Of a DNA stretch of 34,213 nt, positions 31,936 through 34,213 are shown one piece after another. The DNA comes from Anaerolineae bacterium (lineage in GTDB: Bacteria; Chloroflexota; Anaerolineae; Aggregatilineales; Phototrophicaceae). The position numbers were made by a program, and so were the translations under genes. The stretch is from NCBI GenBank assembly GCA_016789005.1, contig JAEURA010000249.1, forward strand, positions 1-34,213. The letters run 5' to 3'. The first letter of the stretch is position 1. Each line of letters begins with the position of its first letter. The notes under the pieces were generated by a model. The model did no database searches. It was not told the origin of the DNA and saw only the letters and a program-made list of their open reading frames with translations.

Positions 31936-32919
31936 ATGCGGCGGATTCCGATAGGCTACATGCTGTTGACGGTGATCGTCACCCTGGCGGTGACCTTCGG
32001 CGCGATGACCTACATCAATTCGCGTAATCCCCAGGAGGAGCCGGCGCAGATCGTCATCACCGTGCCGATCCTGGTGACGGCTACGCCCAACCCGGACGCC
32101 TCGCCGCAGGTGATCATCATCACCGCCACGCCGCTGCCCGGTACGCCCGCAATCGTCAGCCTGCCCACCGGCTTGATCGAGACCGCCGGGGCAGGGTTCA
32201 CCACCCGCGCGCCCGCCGCCACCCTGGATCAAACGCTGGTCGCCAGCGGCGGCGCGGAACTTGCCAGCACGGCGGCGGCGCTGCCCCCCAACTGTGTGCT
32301 GTACACCCTTCAGGAGGGCGATACGCCGTTCGCCGTCGCCGAGGAATTCGGCGTCAGCGGCTTCGACCTGCTGGAAGTCAATGGCTTGACCGAAGAGACT
32401 TCGGTCTTCCTGCAAATCGGGCAGACGCTGATCATCCCGCTGGAGGGCTGCGAGCTGACCGCCGCCCAGCTGCAGGCGACCGAAGCCGGTGCGCTCACCC
32501 CATCGGCGACTCCTTCGCCTTCGGGCACGCCGCCGACCGCCACCTTCACGCCAAGCCAGTCGCCCACGCCCAGCAGCACGCCATCCGCGACCCTGCCGGC
32601 GACGGCGGTCAACGCCCAGGTGGAGATCGTCCGGGTGGTCAGCCCCGGCGCGCTCACCTCGGAGGGCATCGAAATCCGCAACAACGGCGCGGTCATCGAC
32701 CTCAACGGCTGGACGCTGCGCGACGGGCAGGGCAGCACCTACACCTTCCCGGAGCAGCGCCTCTTCCAGGGCGGGCTGGTGACGGTCTTCACGCGCGTCG
32801 GCGACGACACCGCCATCGCCCTCTTCTGGGACCGCGACGCCGCCGTCCTGGAACCGGGCGACACCCTGACGCTGAGCGACCGCAACGGGCGGGTGCAGTC
32901 CACCTTCCGCGTGCCGTGA
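31936..32919 (+). CDS. Membrane-anchored LysM and lamin-tail-domain protein
   Basis: A 327-residue surface protein. One N-terminal membrane helix (about residues 7-25, IGYMLLTVIVTLAVTFGAMT) anchors it. A Pro/Thr-rich stalk leads to a LysM domain (about 118-170: YTLQEGDTPFAVAEEFGVSG, FLQIGQTLIIP) enclosed by two cysteines that could form a disulfide. Next is a low-complexity Thr/Pro/Ser linker (TPSPSGTPPTATFTPSQSPT), then a lamin-tail beta-sandwich (about 215-327: EIRNNGAVIDLNGWTLRDG, GDTLTLSD). LysM implies peptidoglycan or glycan binding, and lamin-tail domains are surface adhesion modules. ATG 31936 has gagg 9 nt upstream and is preferred to GTG 31903. DUF1992 follows after 9 nt. Confidence 0.88.
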   Translation: MRRIPIGYMLLTVIVTLAVTFGAMTYINSRNPQEEPAQIVITVPILVTATPNPDASPQVIIITATPLPGTPAIVSLPTGLIETAGAGFTTRAPAATLDQTLVASGGAELASTAAALPPNCVLYTLQEGDTPFAVAEEFGVSGFDLLEVNGLTEETSVFLQIGQTLIIPLEGCELTAAQLQATEAGALTPSATPSPSGTPPTATFTPSQSPTPSSTPSATLPATAVNAQVEIVRVVSPGALTSEGIEIRNNGAVIDLNGWTLRDGQGSTYTFPEQRLFQGGLVTVFTRVGDDTAIALFWDRDAAVLEPGDTLTLSDRNGRVQSTFRVP

Positions 32920-32928
32920 GGCGCAGCT

Positions 32929-33273
32929 GTGCCTGACGTGATCGACGACATCATGAAGCGCGCCATGCAGGAGGGCAAGTTCGACGACCTGCCGGGGGCG
33001 GGCAGACGTCTGAAACCGTCCGACGATGCTCACACGCCGGAAGCGCTGCGCATGGCGCACAAGCTTCTGAAAGACAACGACCTCGCCCCGGCGTGGATCG
33101 AAGAGGGAAAGGCGCTGGAAAAAGACTACGCGCGTCTGACTGCCCAGAAAGACGCCGGCGCGCTCACGCCGGCGCTGCGTACTGAGATCGAGCGCTACAA
33201 CCGCGCCGTGCTGGCGCACAATCTGAAACTGCCGCCGGGCATTGCCCATCGTCGGATGATCCGGGTGAAGTGA
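32929..33273 (+). CDS. DUF1992 (DnaJ homologue subfamily C member 28-like) protein
   Basis: A 114-residue protein of the DUF1992 family: IDDIMKRAMQEGKFDDLPGA, then GRRLKPSDD, ALRMAHKLLKDNDLAPAWIE and KLPPGIAHRRMIRV. In eukaryotes this domain follows a J domain; the bacterial stand-alone form is widespread and its function is unknown, though a chaperone or membrane-related role is suspected. The start is GTG 32929, after gagg with 8 nt spacing. It lies 9 nt after the LysM gene and 1 nt before the SecD-like gene, so translation of all three is linked. Confidence 0.92.
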   Translation: MPDVIDDIMKRAMQEGKFDDLPGAGRRLKPSDDAHTPEALRMAHKLLKDNDLAPAWIEEGKALEKDYARLTAQKDAGALTPALRTEIERYNRAVLAHNLKLPPGIAHRRMIRVK

Positions 33274-33274
33274 G

Positions 33275-33958
33275 ATGGTGGAGCTACAGCCTACGTGTTT
33301 TGAACGCCTGCTGGAGATGATCGGCGCGCTGCTGCTGCTGTTCAGCGGGGCGACCTCCGGTCCCATGCAGCAGCCGACTCCCGCCATGCAGATGACGCGC
33401 TACACGCTCCAACCGGTGGTCAGCGAGTACAGCGCCGCCGACCTGGAGGCGGCGGAGGAGGTGATCGGGGCGCGGCTGGGCGCGCTCGGCTACAGCGGCG
33501 CGCAGACGGAAGTCCTGGCGGAGGGCTTGGTGGTGCGCCTGCCCCCCGGCTACGAGCCGTCTGAAGTCTACCCGGTCCTGACGAGCCGCGGCGGGATCGA
33601 ATTCGTCGATGCCGCCGGCGGCGAAGTCGTCGTCAGCAGCGCCGACATCCTCAGCGCCAAAGCGCAGTCGGATACCTTCGGCGGCTGGGCGGTGCTGATC
33701 ACCCTGACGCCGGCGGGCGGCGAGGCGATGATGCGCTACACCCGCGATCACATCGGCGACGTGCTGGCGGTGCGGGTGGATGATCAGGTCATCACCGAGC
33801 CGGTCATCAACAGCGAGATCGGCGTGGAGGTGATGATCAGCGGGGACTTCGACGAGAGCCGGGCGCGGGAACTTGCCGCGCGCATCGGCTTCGGCGCGCT
33901 CCCGTTCGACTTCGTCGTCGTCTCGACAGAGGTGGAAGAGATCGCGGGTCAACGGTGA
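33275..33958 (+). CDS. Stand-alone SecD-like extracytoplasmic (P1 head) domain protein
   Basis: A 227-residue exported or anchored protein. An N-terminal hydrophobic stretch (about residues 15-28, MIGALLLLFSGATS) is followed by a domain matching SecD P1: TRYTLQPVVSEYSAADLEAA, a repeated ferredoxin-like base, then the head region FGGWAVLITLTPAGGEAMMR, GDVLAVRVDDQVITEPVINS and SGDFDESRARELAARIGFGA. It ends at GALPFDFVVVST, exactly where SecD's membrane-spanning transporter part would begin, so it cannot translocate protein by itself. ATG 33275 is used; ATG 33317 would still keep the hydrophobic stretch. It could assist SecDF or an unrelated envelope function. Confidence 0.85.
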   Translation: MVELQPTCFERLLEMIGALLLLFSGATSGPMQQPTPAMQMTRYTLQPVVSEYSAADLEAAEEVIGARLGALGYSGAQTEVLAEGLVVRLPPGYEPSEVYPVLTSRGGIEFVDAAGGEVVVSSADILSAKAQSDTFGGWAVLITLTPAGGEAMMRYTRDHIGDVLAVRVDDQVITEPVINSEIGVEVMISGDFDESRARELAARIGFGALPFDFVVVSTEVEEIAGQR

Positions 33959-34010
33959 TAGGAGGGCAGCACCCCGCCCCTATCACGGACGCACGAAACG
34001 TCATGCCTCT

Positions 34011-34110
34011 AGAGGGTGTTTGAAAATTGCCCTTGGTAGGGGCGCGGCGCGACGCGCCCGCCGTACCCGTGACGATCTTTCAGGCAGCGCGGGCGGCTCG
34101 CGAGCCGCCC
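34011..34110. repeat. Composite repeat at the right edge
   Basis: It starts agagggtgtttgaaaattgc, related to 17211 and 24672. It continues with taggggcgcggcgcgacgcg and ccgccgt, matching the repeat after BMP copy 2, and ends in a perfect 20-bp palindrome (34091-34110, gggcggctcg/cgagccgccc). No coding frame is supported. Confidence 0.6.
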
Positions 34111-34213
34111 CAACGAGAGCGTAGATTAATTATAAAAAAAGATAGACTGCAAAAAATTTAAACGGCCGAAAGTTGGTCCTGAAAAACAAATACCACCCAA
34201 CGCTCAAGACAGA
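34111..34213. other. AT-rich tail without a recognisable gene
   Basis: From about 34125 the sequence turns strongly A+T-rich (ttaattataaaaaaagatag, then aaaaaatttaaa), unlike the rest of the window. I see no gene start. It could be a promoter region for a gene beyond the edge or foreign or end-of-contig sequence. Confidence 0.4.

Noticed and set aside
31786..33387. 533-codon minus-strand frame opposite the LysM, DUF1992 and SecD-like genes
   Set aside because: Its product is mostly Arg/Gly/Ala repeats without motifs, and it crosses three genes with clear family matches on the other strand.
33873..34124. 83-codon plus-strand frame at the right edge
   Set aside because: It starts inside the SecD-like gene in another frame, is Arg/Ser-rich and runs through a palindromic repeat.
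1..34213. tRNA, rRNA or prophage genes
   Set aside because: No cloverleaf-like or rRNA-like stretch and no phage structural or integrase genes were seen when reading both strands; a dedicated scan was not possible.

Overview
The window is a G+C-rich bacterial chromosome segment with genes packed tightly on both strands. It has no rRNA, tRNA, CRISPR array, plasmid or phage genes that I can see. The gene content points to the phylum Chloroflexota (Chloroflexi), probably the Anaerolineae side. The supporting signs are many secreted solute-binding proteins with an AXA|Q signal cleavage, a LysM/lamin-tail surface protein with a Thr/Pro/Ser-rich linker, a recX-rny pair, a small DUF951 gene and multi-PAS NarL-type signalling. 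This is inference from gene style, since no marker gene is present.

Layout. 1-3190 (minus strand): a truncated small membrane protein, a UgpB-like solute-binding protein, a glycolipid-type glycosyltransferase and a DUF951 protein. 3278-8936 (plus): a site-2 protease, an HD protein, a degenerate TyrA-like protein, a secreted two-PDZ protein, then a clear terminator and promoter, a nucleotide-sugar dehydrogenase and a winged-helix protein. 8937-12225: an SDR-like protein (minus), then recX and rny (plus), ending in a bidirectional terminator. 12243-17210: two closely related BMP-family binding proteins in opposite orientations enclose an IS481-type insertion sequence, a YwiC-like membrane protein, a 52-residue membrane protein and several palindromic repeats. 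17331-24672: a BCD/PucC-family transporter with a consensus promoter, an alpha/beta hydrolase plus UspA, DUF402 plus thiN, an unknown membrane protein, an AlkZ-like DNA glycosylase and an unknown Cys-motif protein. 24841-26641: a glycerophosphodiesterase and a sugar-type binding protein. 26719-31789 (minus): a signalling cluster of a NarX-type kinase, a NarL-type regulator, a pseudo-receiver and a second PAS kinase. 31936-33958: a LysM/lamin-tail protein, DUF1992 and an orphan SecD-like domain. The right edge carries another repeat and an AT-rich tail.

How the genes work together. Several short operons are supported by spacing or ATGA overlaps: DUF951-glycosyltransferase, S2P-HD, recX-rny, hydrolase-UspA, DUF402-thiN, kinase-regulator (ATGA), pseudo-receiver-kinase, and LysM-DUF1992-SecD-like. 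Four ABC-type solute-binding proteins occur, but no ATPase or permease gene is visible, so they must use partners elsewhere. No known defence or biosynthetic system is complete here. The most unusual items are the intergenic palindrome family, which includes inverted copies with compensatory arm changes on both sides of the YwiC-like gene, the receiver that has lost its active-site residues, the TyrA-like protein without its catalytic motifs, and the stand-alone SecD head domain.
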